64,000 nucleotides of DNA, from positions 1 to 64,000 of the forward strand of contig NZ_SOCP01000004.1 in the NCBI RefSeq assembly GCF_004364325.1, written 5' to 3'. The stretch comes from Actinophytocola oryzae (GTDB lineage: Bacteria > Actinomycetota > Actinomycetes > Mycobacteriales > Pseudonocardiaceae). Positions 16,697 through 25,255 of this stretch are shown one piece after another (the first letter of the stretch is position 1; the number at the start of each line of letters is the position of its first letter). Under the pieces are notes generated by a model that did not search any database, had not been told where the DNA came from, and was given only the letters and a program-made list of their open reading frames with translations. The position numbers and the translations under genes are program-made.

Positions 16697-17617
16697 ATGG
16701 AAGCCACCATCGAGGTCGCCGGGCTGCGCAAGCGCTTCGGGGCGACCACCGCGCTGGACGGGATGTCCTTCACCGTCGGCGCAGGACAGGTCACCGGGTT
16801 CGTCGGCCCCAACGGTGCTGGCAAGTCCACCACCATGCGGGTCGTCCTCGGGCTCGACGCCGCCGACGCCGGGCACGCGCACGTCGGCGGCCGGCCCTAC
16901 CGGGAGCTGCGGAAACCCCTCGCGCACGTCGGCTCACTGCTCGACGCCGGTGCGCTCCAGCCGTCCCGGTCCGCACGCAACCACCTGCTCTGGCTCGCGC
17001 ACTCCCAGGGGTTCCCCGCCACCCGCGTCGACGAGGTCATCGAGATCAGCGGGCTCGCCTCGGTCGCCAGACGCAGGGCCGGCGGGTTCTCCCTCGGCAT
17101 GCGCCAACGCCTCGGCATCGCCGCCGCGCTGCTCGGGGACCCGCCCGTGCTCATGCTCGACGAGCCGTTCAACGGCATGGACCCCGAGGGCATCGTCTGG
17201 ATGCGGACCTTCCTTCGGCAGAAGGCCCGGGAGGGTCGCGCGGTCCTCGTGTCGAGCCACCTCATGAGCGAGCTGCAGGACACGGCCGACCACCTGGTGG
17301 TGGTCGGCCGAGGCAGGGTCATCGCCGACACCACGGTCGCCGACCTCATCACCGCGGCGTCCGGGGACCGCGTCACCCTCCGGACCACCGCACGCACACC
17401 GGCCATGACCGCCCTCGCAGGCGCGGGTGCCACCGTCGCCACGACCGGGTCCGACACACTCACCGTCGACGGGCTCCCCGCCGCGTCGGTCATCACCGTC
17501 CTCAACGAGAACGCCATCGCCTTCACCGAGGTCAGCGCGCACCGCGCCTCACTCGAGGAGGCCTACATGGAGCTGACCCGCGAGGCCGTGGAGTTCCGGG
17601 CGGGTGAGCAGGCGTGA
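16697..17617 (+). CDS. ABC transporter ATP-binding protein
   Basis: A 306-residue ATPase: Walker A GPNGAGKST, signature SLGMRQRLGIAAALLG (LGMRQ variant of LSGGQ), Walker B VLMLDEPFNGMD, H-loop VSSHLMSEL. The start is ATG 16697, with TAGCCT at 16683-16688 and an 8-bp gap. GGAG is only 1-2 bp from ATG and unlikely to act. The long open frame upstream is antisense to the kinase gene and not real. It heads a three-gene operon with GTGA and ATGA overlaps. The group is BcrA-like, used for bacitracin or lantibiotic immunity and other envelope exporters. Confidence 0.92.
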   Translation: MEATIEVAGLRKRFGATTALDGMSFTVGAGQVTGFVGPNGAGKSTTMRVVLGLDAADAGHAHVGGRPYRELRKPLAHVGSLLDAGALQPSRSARNHLLWLAHSQGFPATRVDEVIEISGLASVARRRAGGFSLGMRQRLGIAAALLGDPPVLMLDEPFNGMDPEGIVWMRTFLRQKAREGRAVLVSSHLMSELQDTADHLVVVGRGRVIADTTVADLITAASGDRVTLRTTARTPAMTALAGAGATVATTGSDTLTVDGLPAASVITVLNENAIAFTEVSAHRASLEEAYMELTREAVEFRAGEQA

Positions 17618-19056
17618 GGAACCTGATCCGTGCCGAGTGGACCAAGCTCCGCACCGTCCGGGGGTGGGTCGTCGGCCTGCTCGCCGCCATCCCGCTGACC
17701 GTGCTCGTCGGACTGCTCGGCCCGGCGGGCAGCAGCTTCCAGTGCGCGGGCCCGCACGGCGAGAGCTGCGCCAACCGCACCCTGCCCACCGGCCCCGACG
17801 GCACCCCCGTCCGCGACGACTTCACGTTCGTCCACCGCACCCTCGCGGGCGACGGCACGATCACCGCCCGCGTGGCGCCTCTCGAGGACGCCGAACCGTG
17901 GGCCAAGGCAGGCGTGATCCTCAAGCAGAGCACGAAGGTCGGCTCCCCGTACGCGGCGGTCCTGCGCACCGGCAGCCACGGCACCCGCATGCAGCAGAAC
18001 TTCACCGGGGACACGGCGGGCCCGTCGGACGCGGGCTGGGTTCGCCTGAGCCGCAAGGGAAACACGCTCACGGGTGCCGCGTCGACGGACGGCGAACACT
18101 GGACCACGATCGGCACCGCAGAGATCGACCTGGGCGCCACCGTCGAGGCGGGCATGTTCGTCTCGTCGCCCGCGCACGAGGAGATCACCCGCTCGTTCGG
18201 CAACATCCAGGAGGACAGCGGCCCGACCCAGCTCACGGCCACCTTCGACGACGTGACCACCGACGGCGACTGGACGGGCGACTGGCAGCACACCGACGTC
18301 GGCGGTGAACCCGACGCGGAGACCGGGTTCACCGACAGCGCAGGCGAGTTCGCGGTCACCGGACGCGGCGACATCGCGCCGATGGTGTTCTCGGGCGGCT
18401 CGCTCACCAAGACCGTCGAGAACACGCTGGTCGGCGGGTTCGCCGGGCTCATCGCGGTGCTCGTGGTCGCCACGATGTTCGTCACCGGCGAGCACCGCCG
18501 CGGGCTGATCCGCACCAGCCTCGCCGCCAACCCGCGCCGAGGCAGGCTCCTCGCCGCGAAGGGGATCGTGATGGGCGGTGTGTCCTTCGTGGTCGGTGTG
18601 GTGGCGGCGGGGCTGACGGTGCCGATCGTCGAGGCGCTGGAGAAGGCGAAGGGCTTCAGCCTGTTCCCGACCTCGACGTTCACCGTGCTGCGCGTGGTCG
18701 TCGGCACCGGGTTGTTGTTCGGCGTGGCCGCGGTGCTGGCGGTGGCGGTGGGGATGCTGCTGCGCCGGGGTGCGGGCACGGTCACGGCCATGATCGTCGG
18801 GATCGTGCTGCCGTACCTGCTGGCCGTCGCGTCCGTGCTGCCGCAGGCACCCGCCGAGTGGCTGACGGCGGTCACCCCGGCGGCGGCGTTCGCCGTGCAG
18901 CAGAGCGTGCGTGAGTACCCGCAGGTCAACACGACCTACACGCCGTCGGACGGCTACTTCCCGCTGTCGCCCGCGGGTGGCTTCGCGGTGCTGTGCCTGT
19001 ACGCCGTGGTGGCGCTGGTGTTCGCCGGGTTGGCACTGCGCAGGAGGGACGCATGA
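17614..19056 (+). CDS. ABC-2-like permease with extracytoplasmic beta-sandwich insert
   Basis: A 480-residue permease. Residues 1-30 hold the amphipathic RAEWTKLRTVRGW motif and TM1. Residues ~45-255 are a soluble insert of alternating beta stretches with DUF1349/concanavalin-like sequence (DDFTFVHRTLAGDGTITARV, then AGVILKQSTKVGSPYAAV). Five more hydrophobic segments follow from ~265 to the end, with TGEHRRGLIRTSLAANP in the first cytoplasmic loop. GTG 17614 overlaps the ATPase stop. The insert should face outside, so it may bind carbohydrate or the exported peptide. Usual BcrB-like permeases are about 250 residues and lack it. Confidence 0.85.
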   Translation: MRNLIRAEWTKLRTVRGWVVGLLAAIPLTVLVGLLGPAGSSFQCAGPHGESCANRTLPTGPDGTPVRDDFTFVHRTLAGDGTITARVAPLEDAEPWAKAGVILKQSTKVGSPYAAVLRTGSHGTRMQQNFTGDTAGPSDAGWVRLSRKGNTLTGAASTDGEHWTTIGTAEIDLGATVEAGMFVSSPAHEEITRSFGNIQEDSGPTQLTATFDDVTTDGDWTGDWQHTDVGGEPDAETGFTDSAGEFAVTGRGDIAPMVFSGGSLTKTVENTLVGGFAGLIAVLVVATMFVTGEHRRGLIRTSLAANPRRGRLLAAKGIVMGGVSFVVGVVAAGLTVPIVEALEKAKGFSLFPTSTFTVLRVVVGTGLLFGVAAVLAVAVGMLLRRGAGTVTAMIVGIVLPYLLAVASVLPQAPAEWLTAVTPAAAFAVQQSVREYPQVNTTYTPSDGYFPLSPAGGFAVLCLYAVVALVFAGLALRRRDA

Positions 19057-19781
19057 CCGCGCTGCACGCGGAGTGGACCAAGGCCAGGACCGTGCCGGGC
19101 ACACCGTTGCTGCTGGCGGGCGTGGTGGCACTCACCGCCGTGGTGGGTGTGCTGACCGCCCAGGCGGTATCCGCCGGAGGTGACCCCGTGAAGTCGACCC
19201 TGACGGGCGTCGCCCTTGGCCAGGCGGCGGTGGTGGTCCTGGCGGTGGGCACCGTGAGCGGCGAGTACGGCACCGGCATGATCCGCATCACGCTGACGGT
19301 GGTGCCACACCGGCTGAAGGTGTTGGCCGCCAAGAGTTTCGTGGTGACCGCGCTGACGCTGGTGGCAGGCGCGGCGGCGGTGCTCGCCTCGTTGGCCGTA
19401 GGCGACGCGCTCGTGCCGGAAGGGCTGTCCCTTTCGGACGGAGCAACGTCGAGGGCGGCAGTGGGGTCGGTGCTGTACCTGGGTTTGATCGCGTTGCTGA
19501 GCATCGGCGTGGCAGCGCTGGTCCGCGACGCGGCTGCGGCGGTCGGCGTGGTGCTGTCGCTGCTGTACCTGACACCGCTGGTCACGGCACTGGTCTCAGA
19601 CCCGGACTGGCGTGACCGCCTGCAGAAGCTCAGCCCGATGACCGCGGGCCTGTCGGTCCAGGCGACAACCCGTCTCGACCAGCTGCCCATCGGCCCGTGG
19701 CAGGGCCTCGGCGTGCTGGCACTGTGGGCGGCAGGTGCACTGACAGCGGGCGCGGTGGCGCTACGCCTACGCGACGCGTAA
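19053..19781 (+). CDS. ABC-2-like permease, second membrane subunit
   Basis: A 242-residue permease with six hydrophobic segments. It begins MTALHAEWTKARTVPGTP, the same amphipathic AEWTK motif as its upstream partner, and has SGEYGTGMIRITLTVVPHR in the first loop. ATG 19053 overlaps the preceding stop (ATGA) and has AGGAGGG upstream. It completes a heterodimeric exporter with 16697-17617 and 17614-19056. A palindromic repeat pair follows the stop and may terminate the operon. Confidence 0.9.
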   Translation: MTALHAEWTKARTVPGTPLLLAGVVALTAVVGVLTAQAVSAGGDPVKSTLTGVALGQAAVVVLAVGTVSGEYGTGMIRITLTVVPHRLKVLAAKSFVVTALTLVAGAAAVLASLAVGDALVPEGLSLSDGATSRAAVGSVLYLGLIALLSIGVAALVRDAAAAVGVVLSLLYLTPLVTALVSDPDWRDRLQKLSPMTAGLSVQATTRLDQLPIGPWQGLGVLALWAAGALTAGAVALRLRDA

Positions 19782-19800
19782 CCCAGCACCCGGCCCAGCG

Positions 19801-19852
19801 CACTGAAGGCGTCCTTCGTAACGCCCAGCGCACTGAAGGCGTCCTTCAGTGC
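19801..19852. repeat. Two copies of the GAAGGCGTCCTTC palindrome
   Basis: Two units occur head to tail between convergent genes. The second is a perfect 23-bp palindrome, with GCACTGAAGG at 19830-19839 pairing with CCTTCAGTGC at 19843-19852. The first (19801-19822) shares the core. They form strong hairpins and may terminate transcription from both sides. The same family recurs at 41.4-41.9 kb and 54.5-55.1 kb. Confidence 0.85.
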
Positions 19853-19865
19853 AAAGCGGGCCCGG

Positions 19866-21008
19866 TCAGGCGCAGCGCAGGGTCAGCAGCGAGATCTCGC
19901 TCGGGGCGAAGACACGCAGCGGCGGCCCCCAGAAGCCCGCGCCTCGCGACGTGTACAGCTGGGTCGCCCCGTGGCGGGTGAGGCCGTGCACGGTCGGCTG
20001 GTCGACCCGGACGAGGAAGTGGAACGGCCAGATCTGCCCGCCGTGCGTGTGGCCGGACACCTGCAGCTCCACACCCGCGTTGGCCGCGTGCACGACCTGC
20101 CTCGGCTGGTGGGCGACGAGCAGCACCGGCGCGTCGGCGGGCGCGCCGGACAGCGCCAGGTCGAGCTTCGCGCCGTGGCCGGGCAGGCCCGACGACTTCG
20201 CCGTGTGGTCGTCGATGCCGGCCAGCACCAGCCGCGCGTCACCCCGGGACACGACCACGTGCCGGTTGTGCAGCGACTCCCAGCCCAGCTCCGACATGTG
20301 GTCGAGCCACTCCTGGGCCTCGCCGAAGTACTCGTGGTTGCCCGTCACGTACACCCGGGCCATGCCTGCCGAGATCGTGCCGAGCGGCGCGGCCTGGGCA
20401 CGACGCGCGTCCACCGTCCCGTCCGCGATGTCCCCGGCGTGGCACACGACGTCGGGCTTCAGCGCGTTGACGGCGGCGGCCGTCCGCGTGGACCACCTCA
20501 CCCGGTTGATGGGCCCGAAGTGCGTGTCCGCCAGCACGACCACGGTCGTCCCGTCGAGGTCGGCGCCCAGCTTCGGCAGCGTGACGTCGACCCGGCGCAC
20601 CCGGGGCACCCGCATCGCCTCGCGGACACCCCACGCCACCAGGACCACCCACACCACGAGCACGCCGACCGCGACGACCCGCGCCGAGTCGTCCACGCCG
20701 AGCAGCACGAGGTGCGCGACCTGCCCGATCACCGACCACGCGAACAGCACCCAGGTGACGCCGATCGTCGTGTCGGCGATCCGCGCCGCCCAGTCCCGCG
20801 CCCGCGCGTGCCCCAGGAACATCAGGAACGGGAACGCGACCGCCACCGCGACGAACACCACGGTGCCCACGACCACGACCGGCGTGGCCCACGGCAGCAC
20901 GACCGTCAGCCACGGCACCCCGAACAGGAGCAGGATCGCGACGACCAGCACGACCGGGAACAGGCCGCGGCGGACGGTGGGCCGCTCCCGCTGCTCGGTT
21001 TGTGTCAT
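19866..21008 (-). CDS. Membrane-anchored metallophosphoesterase (YkuE-like)
   Basis: A 380-residue protein. The N-terminal ~150 residues hold about four hydrophobic segments. The calcineurin-type phosphoesterase domain follows with all metal motifs: LADTHFG, GDIADG, GNHEYFG, and GHTHGGQ near residue 320. Related proteins hydrolyse phosphoesters of lipids such as UDP-diacylglucosamine-like or phospholipid substrates. The catalytic part is predicted at the membrane face. ATG 21008. The gene ends just beyond the palindromic repeats at 19801-19852. Confidence 0.88.
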   Translation of the reverse strand: MTQTEQRERPTVRRGLFPVVLVVAILLLFGVPWLTVVLPWATPVVVVGTVVFVAVAVAFPFLMFLGHARARDWAARIADTTIGVTWVLFAWSVIGQVAHLVLLGVDDSARVVAVGVLVVWVVLVAWGVREAMRVPRVRRVDVTLPKLGADLDGTTVVVLADTHFGPINRVRWSTRTAAAVNALKPDVVCHAGDIADGTVDARRAQAAPLGTISAGMARVYVTGNHEYFGEAQEWLDHMSELGWESLHNRHVVVSRGDARLVLAGIDDHTAKSSGLPGHGAKLDLALSGAPADAPVLLVAHQPRQVVHAANAGVELQVSGHTHGGQIWPFHFLVRVDQPTVHGLTRHGATQLYTSRGAGFWGPPLRVFAPSEISLLTLRCA

Positions 21009-21046
21009 GACGCAAAACTACCCGCGCCGCCCGCTACTGTCGGGCC

Positions 21047-21481
21047 GTGATCGAGCCCTCCACGTTCGTGCCAGGCGAGGCCCCGGACGGTCTGCGCCTC
21101 TGGCGGCTGCCGGACCCGCCGGTGAGCGCGGCCTTCGGCCTTGCCGTCGACGTCTCCGTCCTACTGGAACACCTCGAGCTGACCGACCTGGACTTCACGC
21201 TGATCGACGCCGTGGTCGGCGACGTCGACCGGTACCTGGCCGCCGCGACCGACTTCGTCGCACGCCGGGTCGCGGAAGACCCCGAGGCCTTCGGCGTGCC
21301 GGAGCTGCCGGAACCGCTGGGCCTCGACCTGCCGGAGGTGACCTTCAGCGACAGCGGCTGGCTGGTCCGCTTCGCCGAGGCCCCGTTCCCGGTCGCCGAC
21401 CCGGACGGCCTGCTGGTCGAGTTCACCGGCGACACCCCGGTGGACGTCGAGGGCACGTCGGACGCCGACGAGATCGACTAG
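21047..21481 (+). CDS. Hypothetical protein (144 aa), acidic
   Basis: No family recognised. An acidic soluble product (many Asp and Glu, C terminus GTSDADEID) with no signal peptide. GTG 21047 follows TACTGT (21035-21040) by 6 bp with no Shine-Dalgarno, a leaderless signature which supports it as a real gene. It is divergent from the metallophosphoesterase by 38 bp and its TAG shares bases with the convergent sigma gene's TAG (CTAG). Confidence 0.65.
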   Translation: MIEPSTFVPGEAPDGLRLWRLPDPPVSAAFGLAVDVSVLLEHLELTDLDFTLIDAVVGDVDRYLAAATDFVARRVAEDPEAFGVPELPEPLGLDLPEVTFSDSGWLVRFAEAPFPVADPDGLLVEFTGDTPVDVEGTSDADEID

Positions 21482-22347
21482 TCGAAGCGGTGCACGGTCC
21501 TGGTGGCGACCGCACTCAGCTTGTCCGGGTTGGCGACGTTGTGGATGCCCGTGATCAGCCCCTGCTCGTCCAGGTCGAACGTGACGGTCGAGATCACCCG
21601 GCCCCCGCCGGTGAACACGATGCCCGCCGCCCCGTTGAGGTCGACCACCTCGGCACGCATGTCCGAGGGCGCGACCCCCTCGTAGGGCCGCGTGGCCACC
21701 GCGGCGAACCACTTCGCGACCCGCTCGGCACCGGTCACGGGCCGCGTGGCCTGCCGGACCTTGCCACCGCCGTCCGTCCACAGTGTCACGTCCGGGGCGA
21801 GCAGCTGCATGAGCGTGTTGAGGTCCCCACCGCCGGCGGCGGAGAAGAACCGCTCGGTGACCTCCCGCTGCCGCGCCCGTCCGGCGTGGAACCGGGGCCG
21901 CCGCGCCTGGACGTGGCCGCGCGCCCGGTGCGCGGCCTGCCGCACGGTGTCCTCCGAGCGCTCGACGGCCGCCGCGATCTCGCCGTAGCCGAAGCCGAAC
22001 GCCTCCCTGAGCACGAAGACCGCACGTTCCAGCGGCGTCAGCGACTCCAGCACCACGAGCAGGGCCATCGAGACCGACTCGACGTCGGCGACCTCGTCGG
22101 TGATCACGGGCTCGGGCAGCCATGGCCCGACATAGGTCTCCCGCTGCCTGGCCGCCGAGCGCAGCCGGTCCATGGCCACGTTCGTGACGATCCGCACCAG
22201 GTAGGCCTTGGGATCGGCGACCTGCGACCGGTCGGCCGCCGACCACCGCACCCAGGTGTCCTGGACCGCGTCCTCGGCGTCGGCGGCCGAGCCGAGCACG
22301 CGGTAGGCGACCGAGAACAGCAGGTTCCGGTGGTCGGCGAACGTCAT
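21478..22347 (-). CDS. ECF41-type RNA polymerase sigma factor with SnoaL-like C-terminal domain
   Basis: A 289-residue sigma factor. Region 2 covers residues ~5-70 and region 4 ~105-155. Between them is WLPEP (76-80), and the C-terminal SnoaL-like domain carries DGGGK (~190) and NPDKL (273-277), the hallmarks of ECF41. In this group the C-terminal extension itself modulates activity and replaces an anti-sigma factor. Its ATG overlaps the oxidoreductase stop (ATGA). ECF41 genes usually sit beside an oxidoreductase, carboxymuconolactone decarboxylase or epimerase and direct transcription of that gene, as the context here suggests. Confidence 0.92.
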   Translation of the reverse strand: MTFADHRNLLFSVAYRVLGSAADAEDAVQDTWVRWSAADRSQVADPKAYLVRIVTNVAMDRLRSAARQRETYVGPWLPEPVITDEVADVESVSMALLVVLESLTPLERAVFVLREAFGFGYGEIAAAVERSEDTVRQAAHRARGHVQARRPRFHAGRARQREVTERFFSAAGGGDLNTLMQLLAPDVTLWTDGGGKVRQATRPVTGAERVAKWFAAVATRPYEGVAPSDMRAEVVDLNGAAGIVFTGGGRVISTVTFDLDEQGLITGIHNVANPDKLSAVATRTVHRFD

Positions 22348-23486
22348 CGCGTGTACCGGCCGCCGCGGGGCCAGAACGAGCCGGTCGCCGGGTACTTCCT
22401 CATCCGGCCGTAGGTCGGCCAGGGCGCGGCACTCACCGTCTCCTTGTACCAGACCGCCCGCCGCCCGGTCAGCGTGAAACGACGCGGGCTGCTGTCCGGC
22501 CTCGTGAACTGGACGACCGCGTCATGACGGCCGAGGCTGACCGGCATGTGGTAATACCCGAAGCGGAACGGCTTGGGCGCCTTGCCCTTCAGCTCCCGGA
22601 CGATCGAGACGGCCGCGTGCACGCCGGTCGGCATGCCACTCTGGCAGGTGCCGTGCAGCACCCCGAACCCCTGCTCGATGGCGGCGGAGTCACCGACCGC
22701 GTACACGTTCGGGTGAGACACCGACCGCAGGGTGGCGTCGGTGACGATCCGCCCGCGCCCGTCGACCGCGATGCCCTTGGCGAGCACCGACACCCGGACG
22801 CCACTGGTCCACAACACGACATCGGCCTCAACGGTCTCGCCACCCGCGAGGGTCACCCCGTCGGGCAGCACCTTGACGACGTCGCCGAGCCGGGTACGCA
22901 CACCGAGCCGGGCGAGCGTCGCCTGGGTGTAGGCCCTGGCCCTGGCACCCATGGTCGCGCCGGGCTCCTCCCGCCCGATCAGGACGACGTCCAGACCGGG
23001 GTGCCGCTCGGCGATCTCGGCGGCGGCCTCGACCCCGGTGAGCCCACCACCACAGACGGCGACGGTGCCGGTGTCCACAGTGGCCAGCCTGTGGGCGAGC
23101 AGCTCGGCGTCGTGGGTGCTGTCGAGGGTGTGGGCGTGGTCGTCGGCCCCGGGTACCGCGCCGGTGTCGGCCACCCCGCCGAGTGCGTACACGAGCGTGT
23201 CGTACTCCAGTACCCGCGTGTCGTCGACCCGGACGGTCCGCGCGTCGGGGTCGATCCCGGTGACCCACCCCAGCACGAACTCGACGTCGGGCAGCAGCTC
23301 GGGAATCCGCAGCCGCGCCAGCTCCTGCCCGGACGCGAGCTGGTGCAGCCGCAACCGCTCGGTGAACAGCTCACTCCCGTTGACGACGGTCACCGCCACG
23401 TCGTCGCGCCCGCGGGTCCGCCCGACGAGGCTCACGGCCGTCGCCATCCCCGCGTACCCGGCACCCACCACCACGATCCTGTGCAT
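22344..23486 (-). CDS. NAD(P)/FAD-dependent oxidoreductase (NDH-2-like), ECF41 partner
   Basis: A 380-residue pyridine-nucleotide-disulfide oxidoreductase-like flavoprotein: N-terminal FAD motif VVVGAGYAGMA, second Rossmann motif AVCGGGLTGVEAA, and C-terminal FAD contact NVYAVGDSA. It resembles type II NADH dehydrogenases but has no obvious membrane anchor. It forms an operon with the ECF41 sigma gene through a 4-bp overlap and is probably the sigma factor's target. ATG 23486. Confidence 0.88.
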   Translation of the reverse strand: MHRIVVVGAGYAGMATAVSLVGRTRGRDDVAVTVVNGSELFTERLRLHQLASGQELARLRIPELLPDVEFVLGWVTGIDPDARTVRVDDTRVLEYDTLVYALGGVADTGAVPGADDHAHTLDSTHDAELLAHRLATVDTGTVAVCGGGLTGVEAAAEIAERHPGLDVVLIGREEPGATMGARARAYTQATLARLGVRTRLGDVVKVLPDGVTLAGGETVEADVVLWTSGVRVSVLAKGIAVDGRGRIVTDATLRSVSHPNVYAVGDSAAIEQGFGVLHGTCQSGMPTGVHAAVSIVRELKGKAPKPFRFGYYHMPVSLGRHDAVVQFTRPDSSPRRFTLTGRRAVWYKETVSAAPWPTYGRMRKYPATGSFWPRGGRYTR

Positions 23487-23519
23487 CTCGGTTCCTTTCT
23501 CGCGAACAGATGCCCACGA

Positions 23520-23547
23520 GACGAACCCACCCGAGCCGAACGTGAAC
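23520..23547 (-). promoter_or_regulatory. Candidate ECF41-dependent promoter
   Basis: On the minus strand, GTTCACG (plus 23541-23547) is followed after 17 bp by CGTC (plus 23520-23523), 33 bp before the oxidoreductase ATG. The reported ECF41 consensus, from memory, is close to TGTCACA with a CGTC -10. The -35 match is partial, sharing TCAC. Confidence 0.35.
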
Positions 23548-23643
23548 CACGGTGACCGGCGTCACGATCGCTCCCGGTGAGACGCGCCCAACCGGACTAC
23601 GATCAAGCGCGGGGCAGCGCCGCCACCTCTCCGGGAGCATGCC

Positions 23644-24636
23644 ATGAAGAAGATCATCAATGACCCGTCAACCGTTGTCGCAGAGGCGTTGCGTGGGATC
23701 GAGCTTGCCCACGGCGACCTGCTGACCGTGATCCACGATCCGGCCGTGATCCTGCGGGCCGACGCCCCCGTACAGGGCAAGGTCGCGATCATCTCCGGCG
23801 GTGGGGCCGGCCACGAGCCCCTCCACGGCGGCTTCGTCGGCCCCGGCATGCTCGACGCCGCCTGCCCCGGCGCCGTGTTCACCTCGCCGACGCCCGACCA
23901 GATGCAGACCGCCGTCGAGCGGACCGACGGCGGCGCCGGCGCCCTGTTCATCGTCAAGAACTACACCGGTGACGTCCTCAACTTCGAGACCGCCGCCGAG
24001 CTGGTCGAGACCGACGTGCGCACGATCGTCATCGACGACGACGTCGCCGTGAAGGACTCGCTCTACACCGCGGGCCGTCGCGGCGTCGGCGGCACCCTGC
24101 CGCTCGAGAAGATCGTCGGGGCCGCCGCGGACCGGGGTGACGACCTCGACGCCGTGCTCGCCGTCGCACAGCGGGTCGTCGACAACGTGCGGTCCATGGG
24201 CATGGCACTCGCCGCCCCGACCGTCCCGCACGTCGGCGAGCCCAGCTTCGACCTGCCCGACGACGAGATGGAGGTCGGCATCGGCATCCACGGCGAGCCC
24301 GGCCGCGCGCGCATGCCGGTCGAGAACGCCGACGGGATCGTCGCCCGCCTGCTGGAACCGATCCTCGAGGACCTGCCGTTCACCGAGGGTGACCGCGTCC
24401 TGCTGTTCACCAACTCGATGGGTGCCACCCCGCTCATCGAGCTGTACCTGGCCCACGGCATCGCCGAGCGCCTCCTCGCCGACCGCGGGATCACGGTCGA
24501 GCGCCGCCTCGTCGGCCCGTACGTCACGAGCCTCGAGATGCAGGGCATGAGCCTCACCCTCCTCAAGCTCGACGACCAGATGGTCGAGCTGTGGGACGCG
24601 CCAGTGCAGACGGCCGGCCTGCGGTGGGGGCGCTGA
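23644..24636 (+). CDS. dhaK: Dihydroxyacetone kinase subunit DhaK
   Basis: A 330-residue DhaK subunit, which binds dihydroxyacetone covalently through a His. Visible marks are IISGGGAGHEPLHGGFVG near the N terminus, KNYTGDVLNF in the middle, and GIGIHGEPGR with the substrate-binding His near residue 219. ATG 23644 has GGGAG about 8 bp upstream. First gene of a dhaKLM operon. With DhaL and DhaM it phosphorylates dihydroxyacetone using a PTS phosphoryl donor. No dha regulator of the DhaR/DhaQ type is adjacent. Confidence 0.95.
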   Translation: MKKIINDPSTVVAEALRGIELAHGDLLTVIHDPAVILRADAPVQGKVAIISGGGAGHEPLHGGFVGPGMLDAACPGAVFTSPTPDQMQTAVERTDGGAGALFIVKNYTGDVLNFETAAELVETDVRTIVIDDDVAVKDSLYTAGRRGVGGTLPLEKIVGAAADRGDDLDAVLAVAQRVVDNVRSMGMALAAPTVPHVGEPSFDLPDDEMEVGIGIHGEPGRARMPVENADGIVARLLEPILEDLPFTEGDRVLLFTNSMGATPLIELYLAHGIAERLLADRGITVERRLVGPYVTSLEMQGMSLTLLKLDDQMVELWDAPVQTAGLRWGR

Positions 24637-24637
24637 C

Positions 24638-25255
24638 GTGGGCTGCACCGCCGCCGACCTCGTCACCGCCATCCGCGCCGTCGCCGACACGGTCGCCGAG
24701 CACCGCGTCGAGCTGATCCAGCTGGACCGCGCCATCGGCGACGGCGACCACGGCGAGAACCTCGACCGAGGCTTCAAGGCCGTGCTCACAGCGCTCGACG
24801 CGGCCACCCCGGACAGCCCGGCCGCCGTGCTCAAGACCGTCGCGACCACCCTGATCTCCAAGGTCGGCGGCGCGGCGGGCCCGCTCTACGGCACCGCGTT
24901 CCTCCGCGCGTCGACCGCGGTCAAGGACCGGGGCGAACTGGAGGCGGCGGACGTCGTCGAGGCGTTGACGGCCGCGCTCGGCGGCGTCGTCGCGCGTGGC
25001 AAGGCCGAGTTGGGCGACAAGACCATGGTCGACGCACTCGACCCGGCCGTGAAGGCCGCGACCGGCGACTCCGTGGCCGCCGTGCTGTCGGCCGCGGCGG
25101 ACGCCGCCGAGGCCGGTGCCGAGGCCACGGTCCCGCTGGTCGCACGCAAGGGCCGGGCGTCCTACCTCGGCGAGCGCAGCGCGGGCCACATGGACCCGGG
25201 CGCCCGCTCGACCATGCTGCTGCTGCGGGCGTTCGCGGAAGTGGCCGCGAGGTGA
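24638..25255 (+). CDS. dhaL: Dihydroxyacetone kinase subunit DhaL
   Basis: A 205-residue ADP-binding DhaL subunit. The metal-ADP motif DRAIGDGDHGENLDRGF lies near residues 30-46, and GGAAGPLYGTAF and SYLGERSAGHMDPGA are family signatures. GTG 24638 sits one base after the dhaK stop. The tightly bound ADP is rephosphorylated by DhaM, so presence of dhaM downstream classifies this as the PTS-dependent type. Confidence 0.95.
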   Translation: MGCTAADLVTAIRAVADTVAEHRVELIQLDRAIGDGDHGENLDRGFKAVLTALDAATPDSPAAVLKTVATTLISKVGGAAGPLYGTAFLRASTAVKDRGELEAADVVEALTAALGGVVARGKAELGDKTMVDALDPAVKAATGDSVAAVLSAAADAAEAGAEATVPLVARKGRASYLGERSAGHMDPGARSTMLLLRAFAEVAAR

